Notes: a model not told the origin generated them from the letters alone. A stretch of DNA of 64,000 bases from Companilactobacillus halodurans (GCF_009600985.1 NZ_VDFP01000001.1:186001-250000), one strand, 5' to 3'; positions 43,717-52,913 are shown, numbered from the stretch's first letter. Numbers and translations: made by a program.

Positions 43717-44684
43717 TATTTACTTTCTTTTAAAAATGAATTTAAAATTGTTTCTCTTCTTTCCAAAAATAATTGATTAACTTGTCTTGGATGAACACGG
43801 TTAGTCAAAACAACCATCGCATTTTGATGGGCATAATCTAAAGCAATAAAATGTCCCGTATAGCCAGTGTGGAATAAAACATGGCCAGAGCCATCTGGTT
43901 TAACATCCCAACCTAAAGAGCGACCAGGGTTTAACTCCGTATAGTTATGATAAAGAAATTTTTTATCAGGTAACAACATGTCTTGTGCAAATTTCAAAAC
44001 ATCATTTAAAGTTGAAAACATTCCAGCAGATCCACAATGCTTGCCTAATTGTTGAGCCTTAGGGTCATTAACGACTCCCTGCAACATTTTTCCTGCTACT
44101 TTATAAGTCGGCACGCACAATTTTTTGTCTGGCTCAAAAGTGGTTTCCTTTAGACCTTCGGGTTCAATAATGTATTTCATAATAGCATCTTGAACTGGCA
44201 TCTTATAAAACTTTTCAATCACTAGACCTAAAAAGATCAAACCAGTATCCGTATAAACTACTTTCTTATTAAAAGTATCAGTTACAGGTAGCTTCAGCAT
44301 GGCTTGAAGCAATTCTTCACCATTCATCTCATCACGATCAGGAATAAATCCATGAATACCAGAAGTATGAGTAATTAAATGAAATAATTCGATTCGACTA
44401 TCGGTAAATTCAGGGAGATATTTTTTGATTGGGTCGTGTAAGTTGATCAATTTCTCATCTAACATTTTTAGAATCAACGGAACTGTCCCCATCACTTTAG
44501 TTAATGAGGCCAAATCGTGCAATTCATCGCCTTTGAGCGGTAAAATTTCAGGAAACCATGCCTTATTGCCGTATGTATATTTTTTCGTCTGAGACGAGCT
44601 GATGAAGCCGAAACTAGCCCCAGGAACAATTTGTCGATTAACTAAATCAATTATTTGAGCTTTAGTTTCTGTAAAATCTGCCAT
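43716..44684 (-). CDS. Serine hydrolase, beta-lactamase class C / PBP4* family
   Basis: A 322-residue penicillin-binding-like serine hydrolase. The catalytic SLTK tetrad is near residue 60, the YTD triad near 146, and HTGYTGH near 277 replaces the KTG box. There is no signal peptide from the chosen ATG (44682-44684, AAGGG 8 bases upstream), so it is probably cytoplasmic, an esterase or peptidase of this fold; the substrate is unknown. Confidence 0.85.
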   Translation of the reverse strand: MADFTETKAQIIDLVNRQIVPGASFGFISSSQTKKYTYGNKAWFPEILPLKGDELHDLASLTKVMGTVPLILKMLDEKLINLHDPIKKYLPEFTDSRIELFHLITHTSGIHGFIPDRDEMNGEELLQAMLKLPVTDTFNKKVVYTDTGLIFLGLVIEKFYKMPVQDAIMKYIIEPEGLKETTFEPDKKLCVPTYKVAGKMLQGVVNDPKAQQLGKHCGSAGMFSTLNDVLKFAQDMLLPDKKFLYHNYTELNPGRSLGWDVKPDGSGHVLFHTGYTGHFIALDYAHQNAMVVLTNRVHPRQVNQLFLERRETILNSFLKESK

Positions 44685-44708
44685 AAATCCTACCCTTTCT
44701 TTTGAAGA

Positions 44709-44737
44709 TAAAAAAAGAACGTGCCCTAGCACGCTCT
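44709..44737 (-). terminator. Terminator of the ABC exporter operon
   Basis: Minus strand AGAGCGTGC TAGG GCACGTTCT followed by T residues, 20 bases after the ABC gene stop. Confidence 0.88.
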
Positions 44738-44756
44738 AATTATATACTTTTGTAAA

Positions 44757-46631
44757 TTACATTGTGACATTTCCAGCGAATTGTGAATTATAAAGATCCG
44801 CATAGAATCCATTCTTAGCCATCAATTCATCATGATTACCAGTTTCAACAATTGAACCATGATTCATAACGATAATCTTATCGGCATCTTGAATGGTTGA
44901 TAATCTGTGAGCAACGACGAAACTAGTTCTATTCTTCAATAGACGTTCCATCGCATGTTGAATATGTAATTCAGTTCTTGTATCAACTGAAGATGTAGCT
45001 TCATCAAGAATCAAGATTTCAGGGTTGGCCACAAAAGCCCGAGCAATTGTAATCAATTGTCTTTGACCTTGAGAAATATTTGAAGCCTCTTCATTCAAGA
45101 CTGTGTCATATCCTTTAGGAAGTTGACGGACGAAGTTATCTACATGGGCTGCCTTAGCTGCATTGATGATTTCTTCTTTAGTAGCATCTTCACGACTGTA
45201 TTTCAAGTTATCATAAATACTACCAGTAAAGAGCCAAGTATCTTGTAGAACCATTGCATAATGACTTCTAACATCTTCACGAGTCATATTGCGGACATCT
45301 CTGCCACCAATCTTAATGGAACCGCCAGATACATCATAAAAGCGTTCCAACAAATTGATAATTGTAGTTTTACCAGCACCAGTAGGTCCAACGATAGCAA
45401 CCATTTCACCCGGTTTAACTTTTAGATTGTAATCTTCAAGCAAGATAGGACTACCTTCGTAACCAAATTTAACATGATCCAAGGTAACTTTATCGTCAGT
45501 TTCAACATCAGGAACATCGACTTTTTCATTCTTCATTTCTGGTTCATCAAGAATTTCAAAGACACGTTCAGCAGAAGCTACCGTTGCTTGAATCGTGTTA
45601 GTTAAGTTAGCTAGTTGCGCAATTGGCTGTGAAAATTGATTCATGTATTGCAAGAAAGCTTGGATATTACCTAAAGAAATACCACCATTAGCAACTTGAA
45701 TACCACCATAAATGGCAACGAAGACATAACCTAAGTTATTAATGAACGTCATCAAAGGCATAACGATACCAGAAATCAATTGCGCTTTCCAAGAAGCCTT
45801 ATACAATTTAGCATTTTCTTCTTCAAAAGCATCGATTGATTCTTCCTCGTGGTTGAAACTTTTAACAACGACGTGGCCGGCATAATTTTCTTCAACTTGA
45901 TTATTCAAGAGACCTAATGAAGTCTGTTGACGTTTAAAGAATTTTTGCGATTGTGGAGCAATGACGCCCACGACAACTAAACTCAGTGGAACTGTGATCA
46001 TAGCAATCAAAGTCATTTTCCAACTGATTGTCAGCATCATCCAGATAACACCCACGAAAGTAACGGAACTAGTTACCAACTGCGTCAAACTTTGTTGCAA
46101 AGTTCCGGCGATGTTATCCATATCGTTGATAGCACGTGACATAATATCACCATTAGAGTGCGAATCATAATATGAAATAGGTAAACGTTGCATCTTCGAC
46201 TTCAAATCACGTCTTAATTTATAAACTGTTCTTTGTGAGATTCTTGTCATCACAAATTGTTGAATAAAACTAAATAGCGCTGAAGCAAGATACATTAAAA
46301 TTACAATGAAAATTATTTGTTCAATTTTACCAAAGTTGATTGGGAGCCCATTAATTTCGATACCAGCCTTTTGTTGAGCTATCCCTTTCATCATCCCTTT
46401 GTAAATTTCAGTTGTTGCTTGTCCTAAAATCTTTGGAGTCTTAATTTGGAAAACGGCTGAAGCAATCGCTAAAGCTAATACGATGATTAGACCAACGATA
46501 TAAGTCGACATATATTTAGCTAGGCGACCACTGGTCTTCCAAAAATTCTTAGGCTTCACAACTACTGCTGGGCCACGATTTCCTGGACCATGTCCAACAG
46601 AAGGTGAATCTTGAGATTTCTTTTCAGCCAT
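44757..46631 (-). CDS. ABC exporter half-transporter, catalytically canonical Walker B subunit
   Basis: Type IV ABC exporter half (six spans, about 40-350, plus NBD), 624 residues. Walker A GPTGAGKTT near 414, Walker B ILILDEATSSVD with the catalytic glutamate, and H-loop VAHRLST are canonical, but the signature is degenerate: ISQGQ instead of LSGGQ. Complementary defects occur in the gene 2 bases upstream, so the two form a heterodimer of the LmrCD/BmrCD type. The exported substrate is not known. Confidence 0.92.
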   Translation of the reverse strand: MAEKKSQDSPSVGHGPGNRGPAVVVKPKNFWKTSGRLAKYMSTYIVGLIIVLALAIASAVFQIKTPKILGQATTEIYKGMMKGIAQQKAGIEINGLPINFGKIEQIIFIVILMYLASALFSFIQQFVMTRISQRTVYKLRRDLKSKMQRLPISYYDSHSNGDIMSRAINDMDNIAGTLQQSLTQLVTSSVTFVGVIWMMLTISWKMTLIAMITVPLSLVVVGVIAPQSQKFFKRQQTSLGLLNNQVEENYAGHVVVKSFNHEEESIDAFEEENAKLYKASWKAQLISGIVMPLMTFINNLGYVFVAIYGGIQVANGGISLGNIQAFLQYMNQFSQPIAQLANLTNTIQATVASAERVFEILDEPEMKNEKVDVPDVETDDKVTLDHVKFGYEGSPILLEDYNLKVKPGEMVAIVGPTGAGKTTIINLLERFYDVSGGSIKIGGRDVRNMTREDVRSHYAMVLQDTWLFTGSIYDNLKYSREDATKEEIINAAKAAHVDNFVRQLPKGYDTVLNEEASNISQGQRQLITIARAFVANPEILILDEATSSVDTRTELHIQHAMERLLKNRTSFVVAHRLSTIQDADKIIVMNHGSIVETGNHDELMAKNGFYADLYNSQFAGNVTM

Positions 46632-46633
46632 TA

Positions 46634-48352
46634 CTAATCCTCCTTCAATTGAGACTCAATTATCTCTTGATAAGTCTTATTATTTTCTTTTAATTCTTGG
46701 TGAGTTCCAAGACCGACCATCTTACCGTTATCCAAGACAACGATTTGGTCAGCATCAGCAACAGTTGAGATACGTTGTCCAACAATGACAACCACTGCTT
46801 GACTGATTTTCTCATCATTTTTCAAAGCTGTCCGCAAATTAAGGTCAGTCTTGAAATCAAGTGCAGAGAAGGAATCATCGAAAACATAAATTGAAGCATC
46901 TTTAACTAAGGCACGAGCGACAGCCAAACGTTGTTTTTGACCACCTGAGAAGTTATCTCCGCCTTGTTCAACAATACCATCCAATTGTCCATCGAGTTCC
47001 TTAACAAAATCAGCAGCCTGAGCAATCTCTAAAGCATGCCAAATTTCATCATCAGTTGCATTATCTTTACCATAGGCCATATTCTCACGAATTGTACCTT
47101 TGAAAAGAATAGCAGTTTGAGGAACCATTGATACCTTGCTGTTGATATCTTCAGTGCTCAAAGCCTTAACATCAGTTCCATTTAAACTGACGACACCAGT
47201 TTCAGCATCATAAAATCTTGGAATCAAATTGATCAAAGTACTTTTACCAGAACCAGTACCACCAATAATGGCTAAAGTTTGGCCTTTCGTAACTTTGAAA
47301 TTCAAGTTTGCCAAAGCTAGATTTTCAGCACCATGATATCTAAAATTGACATCATTAAAACTAAGTGATGGTTCTTTTGCCACTTCAGCAGGCTTTGCTA
47401 CAACATCGATTCGGCTCTTAGTTTCAAAAACTTCTTGAATACGAGCTGCAGAAGCGGAAGCACGTGGAACGAAGACGAACACCATCGAAAGAATCATGAA
47501 ACTCATTAAGATTTGCATAGCATAGGTCATGAAAGCAATCATATTACCAATTTGCATTGATTGATTAGCAATATAATGAGCGCCTAACCAAGTAATTCCA
47601 ACATTGGTACCACTCATAACTAAGGTTACGACTGGAAACATTACCGCTACGATCGTGAATACTTTAACAGCATTGTTAGTGTAATCAGCATTGGCATTTT
47701 TGAAACGATCTTGTTCAAATTTATCTTGTCTGAAAGCTCTGATAACACGAACACCCGTCAAACCTTCACGAAAGACTAAGTTCAAACGGTCAGTTTTCTT
47801 TTGCATTGCTTTAAACAATGGCACCGCAAAAAACATAACCAGTGCGACAACAATAACTAAGATAGGAATAGAGATTAAGAAAATTTTGGTCATTTCAGCA
47901 TTTTTTTGATAGGCCATAAAACTTGCCCCAATCAACATGATTGGAGCCATAATCATCATTCTCAACATCATAATCATCACATTTTGGATTTGAACAACAT
48001 CATTAGTAGTTCTAGTCGTTAATGATGAAGTCTCGAACTTGTCGAACTCATCGTGAGTAAAGTATAATATTTTCTTAAATAAATCGGATCTTAATTTACG
48101 ACCTAATCCTTGAGAGGCCTGTGCTGCCATAAAGACATTACCAAAGGCAGCAATAACAGCGATAAGTGCCACAATCGCCATTTCCATACCGGCATGCATG
48201 ATATAATCAATATCACCAGTAATAACACCTTTATTAACAATGTCTGATGTAAGATTAGGAATATAAAGCGTCGCAACAACTTGGAAAACCATAAAAATGA
48301 CCGCTGCAAGTACTTGCACTTTATTAATCCTACCTCGAGCAATCTTGAACAT
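46634..48352 (-). CDS. ABC exporter half-transporter with degenerate ATPase site
   Basis: 572-residue half-exporter, first gene of the pair. The signature FSGGQKQ is canonical, but Walker B reads VFDDSFSALD, with Asp in place of the catalytic Glu, and the H-loop reads VGQRIST, with Gln for His. In heterodimeric exporters the degenerate site combines these residues with the partner's altered signature, exactly as seen here. Likely multidrug or lipid-linked export. Confidence 0.92.
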   Translation of the reverse strand: MFKIARGRINKVQVLAAVIFMVFQVVATLYIPNLTSDIVNKGVITGDIDYIMHAGMEMAIVALIAVIAAFGNVFMAAQASQGLGRKLRSDLFKKILYFTHDEFDKFETSSLTTRTTNDVVQIQNVMIMMLRMMIMAPIMLIGASFMAYQKNAEMTKIFLISIPILVIVVALVMFFAVPLFKAMQKKTDRLNLVFREGLTGVRVIRAFRQDKFEQDRFKNANADYTNNAVKVFTIVAVMFPVVTLVMSGTNVGITWLGAHYIANQSMQIGNMIAFMTYAMQILMSFMILSMVFVFVPRASASAARIQEVFETKSRIDVVAKPAEVAKEPSLSFNDVNFRYHGAENLALANLNFKVTKGQTLAIIGGTGSGKSTLINLIPRFYDAETGVVSLNGTDVKALSTEDINSKVSMVPQTAILFKGTIRENMAYGKDNATDDEIWHALEIAQAADFVKELDGQLDGIVEQGGDNFSGGQKQRLAVARALVKDASIYVFDDSFSALDFKTDLNLRTALKNDEKISQAVVVIVGQRISTVADADQIVVLDNGKMVGLGTHQELKENNKTYQEIIESQLKED

Positions 48353-48447
48353 TTATTCACTCCCTTTAAAAAAACTCATTATAGTATTAAAGCACTAATC
48401 ATCAAAGATTTCTAACGATTATCTCAAAAAAATAAGGTGAATTATCA

Positions 48448-49146
48448 ATGAATAAATCAAAAAATACTTATCATCCTATAAAAGTCATACTTCTTATTAT
48501 AACCTTTTTATTCTTATTTTTAATGGAACAGCTTCCATTAAGTATATTAACTTTAACTAAAAAGGAACTCGGAGCAAATTATAGCTCATATATCAGCTAT
48601 GCTCCACTCCTAACACTCATTTTGTTAGCGATTTCAACAATAATTCTCATTTTTGTTTTCAAACATGCTCAAAAATTCCCTACGCAAAAATTTACTAAAG
48701 GTACTTGGATGATCGTTGTCATCGCAACCGTTTTAACCATGGTGATAAATTTTGCTACCGTACCGTTTATGAGGAGCTCCAATGAAAACGTCGATGCTTT
48801 GAAATTAGTGGCAAACAATAATATGGTAATTTTAATTCTTTTCACAATATTTGTTGCACCAATTTTGGAAGAAATTCTTTTCCGTGGAATACTTATGAAC
48901 TGGTTTTTCGTTGATCGACCCTTTTTAGCAATTTTGTTAAGCGGAATAGTCTTTGGTTACGTTCACGCACCTTTTAGTGCCAATACCGACTGGATTTACG
49001 CCCTTTCGAAAATTTTGTTGGGAGTGGTTTTAGCTGGAGTTTACTATCGAACTAAAAATATTAAAGCTGATATCACCGTACACTTTTTAAACAACATCTT
49101 AGCAATCTTAGGTGGTACCATCATTTCGGGGGCTGTCTTACTATGA
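48448..49146 (+). CDS. CPBP (CAAX/Abi) family intramembrane metalloprotease
   Basis: A 232-residue polytopic membrane protein with the glutamate motif EEILFRG (near 141-147), FGYVHAP near 170, and HFLNN near 211, the three metal-coordinating motifs of CPBP proteases. In lactobacilli such proteins serve bacteriocin immunity or other processing; no bacteriocin gene is visible next to it. Its stop overlaps the next gene by 4 bases. Confidence 0.88.
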   Translation: MNKSKNTYHPIKVILLIITFLFLFLMEQLPLSILTLTKKELGANYSSYISYAPLLTLILLAISTIILIFVFKHAQKFPTQKFTKGTWMIVVIATVLTMVINFATVPFMRSSNENVDALKLVANNNMVILILFTIFVAPILEEILFRGILMNWFFVDRPFLAILLSGIVFGYVHAPFSANTDWIYALSKILLGVVLAGVYYRTKNIKADITVHFLNNILAILGGTIISGAVLL

Positions 49147-49373
49147 AAAATAGACAAAAGAAATTTAATGAGATTTATCAAAACCTCTTACGAAAAGTTG
49201 TAATGTTTGGAGTTTTATCAATGCTTCTAATTGCTAGTGCCAGAATCACCGGTTGGGTAATTATGGAATATGCTGGTTTTGCCAGTGCCATCTATACTAT
49301 CTTTTTGATTGGAACTATGATTTATGTACTCTTTATTAAGTCAAAAGATAAGGATGATGAAAATAATTCTTAA
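49143..49373 (+). CDS. Small two-span membrane protein, unknown function
   Basis: A 76-residue protein with two hydrophobic segments (about 19-38, 42-62) and a charged C-terminus. ATGA overlap with the CPBP gene indicates coupling. No family recognised. It is the last core gene before the tRNA attachment site. Confidence 0.72.
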   Translation: MKNRQKKFNEIYQNLLRKVVMFGVLSMLLIASARITGWVIMEYAGFASAIYTIFLIGTMIYVLFIKSKDKDDENNS

Positions 49374-49390
49374 TTAATTGAGGAATTATA

Positions 49391-49420
49391 TTGACATAAG
49401 CCCTACTTTACAGTTAAAAT
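49391..49420 (+). promoter_or_regulatory. Promoter of the tRNA-Glu gene
   Basis: TTGACA (49391-49396), 18-bp spacer, TAAAAT (49415-49420), with the tRNA 5' end 18 bases downstream. Confidence 0.7.
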
Positions 49421-49437
49421 TATGAATGTTGTTTAAT

Positions 49438-49510
49438 TGCCCGTTGGTCAAATGGTTTAAGACGCCACCCTCTCAAGGTGGAGTTATGGGTTCGATTCCC
49501 ATACGGGTGA
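49438..49510 (+). tRNA. tRNA-Glu (anticodon CTC)
   Basis: A complete cloverleaf: acceptor TGCCCGT/ACGGGTG (with U1-G72 and G2-U71 wobbles), D stem GTC/GAC, anticodon stem CCACC/GGTGG with loop CTCTCAA, so anticodon CTC at 49472-49474, and T arm ATGGG-TTCGATT-CCCAT. CCA is not encoded. The D-arm wording matches Gram-positive tRNA-Glu. The 3' end is the attachment site of the element that follows. Confidence 0.87.
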
Positions 49511-49513
49511 TAA
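49498..49513 (+). repeat. attL core
   Basis: CCCATACGGGTGATAA, identical to 61751-61766. It covers the T-stem 3' arm and acceptor 3' arm of tRNA-Glu plus three bases, so integration keeps the tRNA intact. Confidence 0.88.
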
Positions 49514-49610
49514 TTGAGTTTTACAGGTTGTCATGGGTCGTCAAAACCCTTGATAAATCAACGTTTTATAAATTGAGTTCTTCACTGGTTATCACTTATT
49601 TACAATAAAG

Positions 49611-49631
49611 CGGAGCCACGACGGAGCCACG
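49611..49631 (+). repeat. Left arm-type repeats of the integrase
   Basis: CGGAGCCACG occurs twice, at 49611-49620 and 49622-49631 (11-bp period), about 98 bases inside attL. The same motif pair lies 72 bases inside attR. Paired short repeats near each core are typical arm-binding sites of tyrosine integrases. A plus-strand terminator (GAACATCGA/TCGGTGTTC, then eight T) follows at 49660-49690. Confidence 0.7.
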
Positions 49632-49696
49632 AAAAAACATTTAAGTTTGTACGGCGCTTGAACATCGACTTGATCGGTGTTCTTTTTTTTGTGCAT

Positions 49697-49724
49697 AAAA
49701 AAAGCCTGGTATCTCTACCAGACT
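49697..49724 (-). terminator. Terminator of the leftward head-gene remnant operon
   Basis: Minus strand GTCTGGTA GAGA TACCAGGC followed by a T run (49697-49704). A second small hairpin TAGCACT/AGTGCTA lies at 49743-49760. The bases from 49725 to 49886 contain no gene. Confidence 0.8.
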
Positions 49725-49886
49725 AGAAAATTAAATATTGTATAGCACTAAGGAGTGCTACTAGATTAAAGAATTTCTTACTAACAAGAAAAAAACTCAC
49801 TGTATTGCAATAATTCGATAAAACGAGACCTACAAAGCTTGAATTATTTTATTTGATAGATATTTCTTATATCTACCATAAGTATA

Positions 49887-50222
49887 TTATATCACTTTTT
49901 TCATTGTTGTAACTACTGTATCATAGGCTTTATACGTATTATCTTTAAGAATATTATCAATTGTATAGGTCTTACTGTTCCATTTAATAATCATAGATGT
50001 ATCAATTTCTTTCGGTTGATCGTGACGGATAACAAAAGAAGTCTTGCCACGCATTAATGTACCAGCATCAGACTTGTAGTCTTTGAGTAAATCGCTTAAA
50101 ACTTTACACCAGGTAGTAAATACTTTACCTTCACTAGGAACCATTACACCATCGTCATTTTGTTCATAAGTCTTGCCATAGAAATCTATTACATCTGTTA
50201 ATTCACTAGGGTTATTAACCAT
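49887..50222 (-). CDS. Phage head-tail adaptor (head closure) protein
   Basis: A 111-residue protein of the Phage_H_T_join type (gp16/gp7-like), which joins the capsid portal to the tail. It has the family pattern of an N-terminal DVIDFYGKTYEQNDDG and central TSFVIRHDQPKEID...IKWNSKTYTID. Full length appears to be preserved. It starts within the last codons of the protease remnant, where a major capsid gene would be expected but is missing. Confidence 0.75.
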   Translation of the reverse strand: MVNNPSELTDVIDFYGKTYEQNDDGVMVPSEGKVFTTWCKVLSDLLKDYKSDAGTLMRGKTSFVIRHDQPKEIDTSMIIKWNSKTYTIDNILKDNTYKAYDTVVTTMKKVI

Positions 50223-50736
50223 TATTTACTTGAACATTTGCATCATCGTACGCTGGAATTGCCACAACTGATACATCAAATAATGATTTAACTTGCTTGA
50301 TAGTTCTAATCACATTGCCATCATCATCTTTGGTAAATGTATCGCCATCATCTGCAACGGCAAAAGTAAAACTCATATTTGAAATATTGCCATCTTTTAC
50401 ATTTTCGTATGTATCATCAGCGACTGTTGTCTTTGGTAGTTGTGCTTCAAAATGTAAACCTTTATCGTCTACATCAAGTTTTAACGTACCAGCTTTGGTA
50501 CTTGCTAATACCTTTCCAAAATCATGGTTTGAAACCATAAGAACATCTGATAAGTCCACACCGTCGAAAGCGTTCTTATCAATAACTTCTTTAAAATTTC
50601 CTAAACTTTTGCTTGGTGTATCAAATACCACGGCGTAACCAGTTAGGGACTTGCCGTCTTGTTGGTCGTCCTTTGTGTTATCATCGTTATTGGCGTTTGA
50701 ATCAGTGCTATTTTTTCCTTCTACTTTGGTCGGTTG
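50215..50736 (-). pseudogene. HK97-family prohead protease, 3' portion (split by inversion)
   Basis: The open frame encodes GKSLTGYAVVFDTPSKSLG (start of the catalytic domain), NHDFGKVLA with the catalytic His, and MSFTFAV with the catalytic Ser region, ending PAYDDANVQVNNG. No proper start exists on this strand: upstream of codon CAA at 50736 the frame leaves phage sequence and reaches a stop. The missing first 22 codons lie on the plus strand at 53573-53640, across the 14-bp inverted repeat. Joined, the protein would be 191 residues. Confidence 0.85.
50723..50736 (-). repeat. Inverted repeat, left copy, at the inversion junction
   Basis: Minus-strand CAACCGACCAAAGT, identical to plus-strand 53627-53640; flanking bases differ on both sides. 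It lies inside the prohead protease coding sequence. Confidence 0.9.
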
Positions 50737-50766
50737 GGGAATGTGGCTTTTTTGTTTTGTCTTATT

Positions 50767-51315
50767 TTAATTTAACTTGTATGTCATTGATCCAAGACTT
50801 TTACCAGTAACAATATTTTCAGCAGTTAATTTAACCGGTGTGGTTGTATCATCTAATTCATATGAAACAGCCATTTCAACGGTTCCACCAACTTTAATTT
50901 CTTCAGATTGTGAATCTAAAAATCTATCATCAGGAAGTGAACCAACATCCAATTCATTGACTGAATCTTTATTATTATCCTGAATTGCCTTGAAAATACT
51001 TATCCAAGCACCGTTTGGATCTAAGTCTTTAGCTTTCTTATTATGAACTTTGAACCAAAATGCCAATACAGGTTTTTCACCATATTCGTTTCCAGTTTTG
51101 CCAACTTGGATTACTTTTGTTTGAGTAATATCAATATCGTAATCCTTGGTTACTAACTTATTATCCTTGAAATAAGTTGATGCTTTCTTTTTAACCTTCA
51201 CGGTTTTATCAGCTGTATCAGATTTTGAAGACGATTCGTTGCCACCGGAACAAGCTACCAATGTTGAAGCTAAAAGAATAGTTAATCCCGTTAATGCTAA
51301 ACTTTTGGTTTTCAT
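50767..51315 (-). CDS. DUF5067-like lipoprotein
   Basis: A 182-residue lipoprotein: signal peptide MKTKSLALTGLTILLASTLVAC with lipobox LVAC, then a Ser/Lys-rich linker and a DUF5067-like beta domain (KPVLAFWFKVHNKKAKDLDP). The ATG at 51313-51315 follows GGGGG. Such lipoproteins are common in the lysogeny modules of lactobacillar phages, where some block superinfection; that role is inference here. It lies inside the inverted segment. Confidence 0.8.
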   Translation of the reverse strand: MKTKSLALTGLTILLASTLVACSGGNESSSKSDTADKTVKVKKKASTYFKDNKLVTKDYDIDITQTKVIQVGKTGNEYGEKPVLAFWFKVHNKKAKDLDPNGAWISIFKAIQDNNKDSVNELDVGSLPDDRFLDSQSEEIKVGGTVEMAVSYELDDTTTPVKLTAENIVTGKSLGSMTYKLN

Positions 51316-51356
51316 TTTCTTTTTCCCCCGAAACAAATTTCAGCTTTTAAAGTCAG

Positions 51357-51593
51357 TCAGATTTTGGACATAGAAAGACCGTTATTTAAATTGAATTTAT
51401 AGCCCTTATACGTGAAGTCAATTCCACGTTTAATACGATAAGTGTCAATGGCTTTCCACATGTAAGATTCAGACACTTCAAAGAAGTCTGACATTTCCCA
51501 AGGCGTTCTAATTCCGGCTTGATAGCAAGCTATAATGCTATCCAAATCAACTATTAGACAATACCCTAGTGGCCGTTTTTGATCCATTATCAA
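51357..51593 (-). pseudogene. Possible ImmA/IrrE-type metallopeptidase C-terminal fragment
   Basis: A 78-residue open frame. The pattern AGIRTPWEMSDFFEVSESYMWKAIDTY followed by YKGYKFNLNNG resembles the C-terminus of phage ImmA proteins that act on repressors. The zinc-binding HExxH part is absent, so it looks 5' truncated. It lies between the lipoprotein and membrane protein genes in the imported lysogeny cassette. The family call is tentative. Confidence 0.4.
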
Positions 51594-51687
51594 TGGCTTT
51601 TTAAATTAGGGCCTAGTACTTTTGGAATGGAAATACTTTCCAACACCAAAAATTCTAGACCCGTTTAAGTTGCTACGTTTTGCATCC

Positions 51688-51711
51688 AATAAAAGCCCCA
51701 AGTAGGGGCTT
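51688..51711 (-). terminator. Terminator of the four-span membrane protein gene
   Basis: Minus strand AAGCCCC TACTT GGGGCTT followed by TTATTGG, 7 bases after the stop at 51718. Confidence 0.75.
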
Positions 51712-51717
51712 CGATTA

Positions 51718-52083
51718 TTACTTAGTTGCTTGTTTACGTAGTGCAATAAAGTGCCAAACGAAGAAGCCAACACCAATGACGAATGAAACCCAACCCCAGA
51801 TTTGCAAGTCTGAATATACATGCGCGTTGCTGATCGCGAATAACCATGAAATGATCATCAAGACAAGACCGGCAATGTCACCACCAAGCTTTTCTGATTT
51901 GCGAGTGGCAATATAAATAATTCCAGAAACGATGAACAGGATTGCTACCACAAAGCCAGCACTTCCACCCACGTCCTTTGACTTATCAATAGCATTACCA
52001 ACACCCACGGCGAATGATTGTAGCAAGATAAACAAGGACAAAACAATCTGCAAAATTCCAACAACTAATTTTGTTGTTTTCAA
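51718..52083 (-). CDS. Four-span membrane protein of a lysogeny module
   Basis: A 121-residue protein with four hydrophobic segments (about 5-25, 40-60, 67-85, 94-113). Similar proteins sit beside DUF5067 lipoproteins and ImmA in lactobacillar prophages; function is unknown. It has its own terminator and the gene ends inside the inverted segment. Confidence 0.7.
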   Translation of the reverse strand: MKTTKLVVGILQIVLSLFILLQSFAVGVGNAIDKSKDVGGSAGFVVAILFIVSGIIYIATRKSEKLGGDIAGLVLMIISWLFAISNAHVYSDLQIWGWVSFVIGVGFFVWHFIALRKQATK

Positions 52084-52185
52084 TATATGATGCCTCCAAA
52101 ATATTCAGCTTTTATAGTCGTCAGTATTTGGACTGATTTTGAGTCACAGAAAGTGATTTTACAGGTTATAACCCTAAGAACGTAT

Positions 52186-52913
52186 TTAGAATCTTTTCAA
52201 GAGTATTCGCAGGAAGGCTAAGCTAATCATCATCTTACTGGTGTTCAGCTTTCGCTCACAATTGCGCCAGAGGCGCCGATATTTTCCTAGCCAGCTAAAA
52301 CTGCGTTCGATAACCCAGCGTTGCGGGGTCACTTGACCGTGCCTAAGGTCACTCTGTTTAGCAATAATGACTTCAGCGTTAATCATTGCCTGAACTGATT
52401 GAGCAAAGTTGTTACCAGTATAACCACCATCGGCCATTACTCGTTGAACCAGGTCAAACTGTGATTTGTTTAACGCCAGTAGCGCATTGGCGCCATCACG
52501 CTCAGAAACATTGGCGGTTGTCACATGGACTGCCATCGGCAGCCCATTGATATCTACAGCAAGATGGCGCTTAATCCCACTCACCTTTTTACCACCATCG
52601 TAGCCGCTACTTTCAGCAGGATCGGTATTCTTGACACTTTGAGCATCTAGAATGATGAACGATGTATAAACTGAACGCTTCTGAGCCAACCGATGTTGGC
52701 TGACAATTTTTTTAAAACCTTATCCAGAGGAGTGATACCAGCAGGAGATGGCGTTTTAGTCCAAAGTAACCAGTAATAATAGACGGTTTCCCATTTAGGA
52801 AAATCGCTGGGTAAACCGCGCCAAACGCACCCATTTTTCAAGGTATAAAGCAGGGCACAAAAGATATCATATAAATCAACCTTTCTTGGCTTAGTCCGCT
52901 TACGTATACCCAA
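52186..52913 (-). mobile_element. IS5-family insertion sequence, frameshifted transposase
   Basis: Two overlapping frames. The upstream frame (52647-52913) encodes RKVDLYDIFCALLYTLKNG...WRGLPSDFPKW, the downstream frame (52186-52689) the DDE core: DAQSVKNTD, MADGGYTG and RWVIERSFSWLGKYRRLWRN. They join by -1 slippage at seven A (52709-52715, minus strand). Further upstream, KYKTADELNQERKARQLG lies in another frame; one extra G near 52910 breaks the connection. Terminal repeats could not be identified, so exact ends are unknown; sequence from about 52160 to 52975 may belong to it. Confidence 0.8.

Noticed and set aside
48448..49373. Bacteriocin locus suggested by the CPBP protease
   Set aside because: No double-glycine leader peptide or bacteriocin-like small gene is visible nearby.
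51606..51821. Minus-strand open frame of 71 codons
   Set aside because: It covers the terminator and the 3' end of the four-span membrane protein gene in another frame; the composition is that of a shadow.
52647..52913. Treating the two transposase frames as two separate genes
   Set aside because: The frames continue one protein through seven A, the common IS slippage arrangement.
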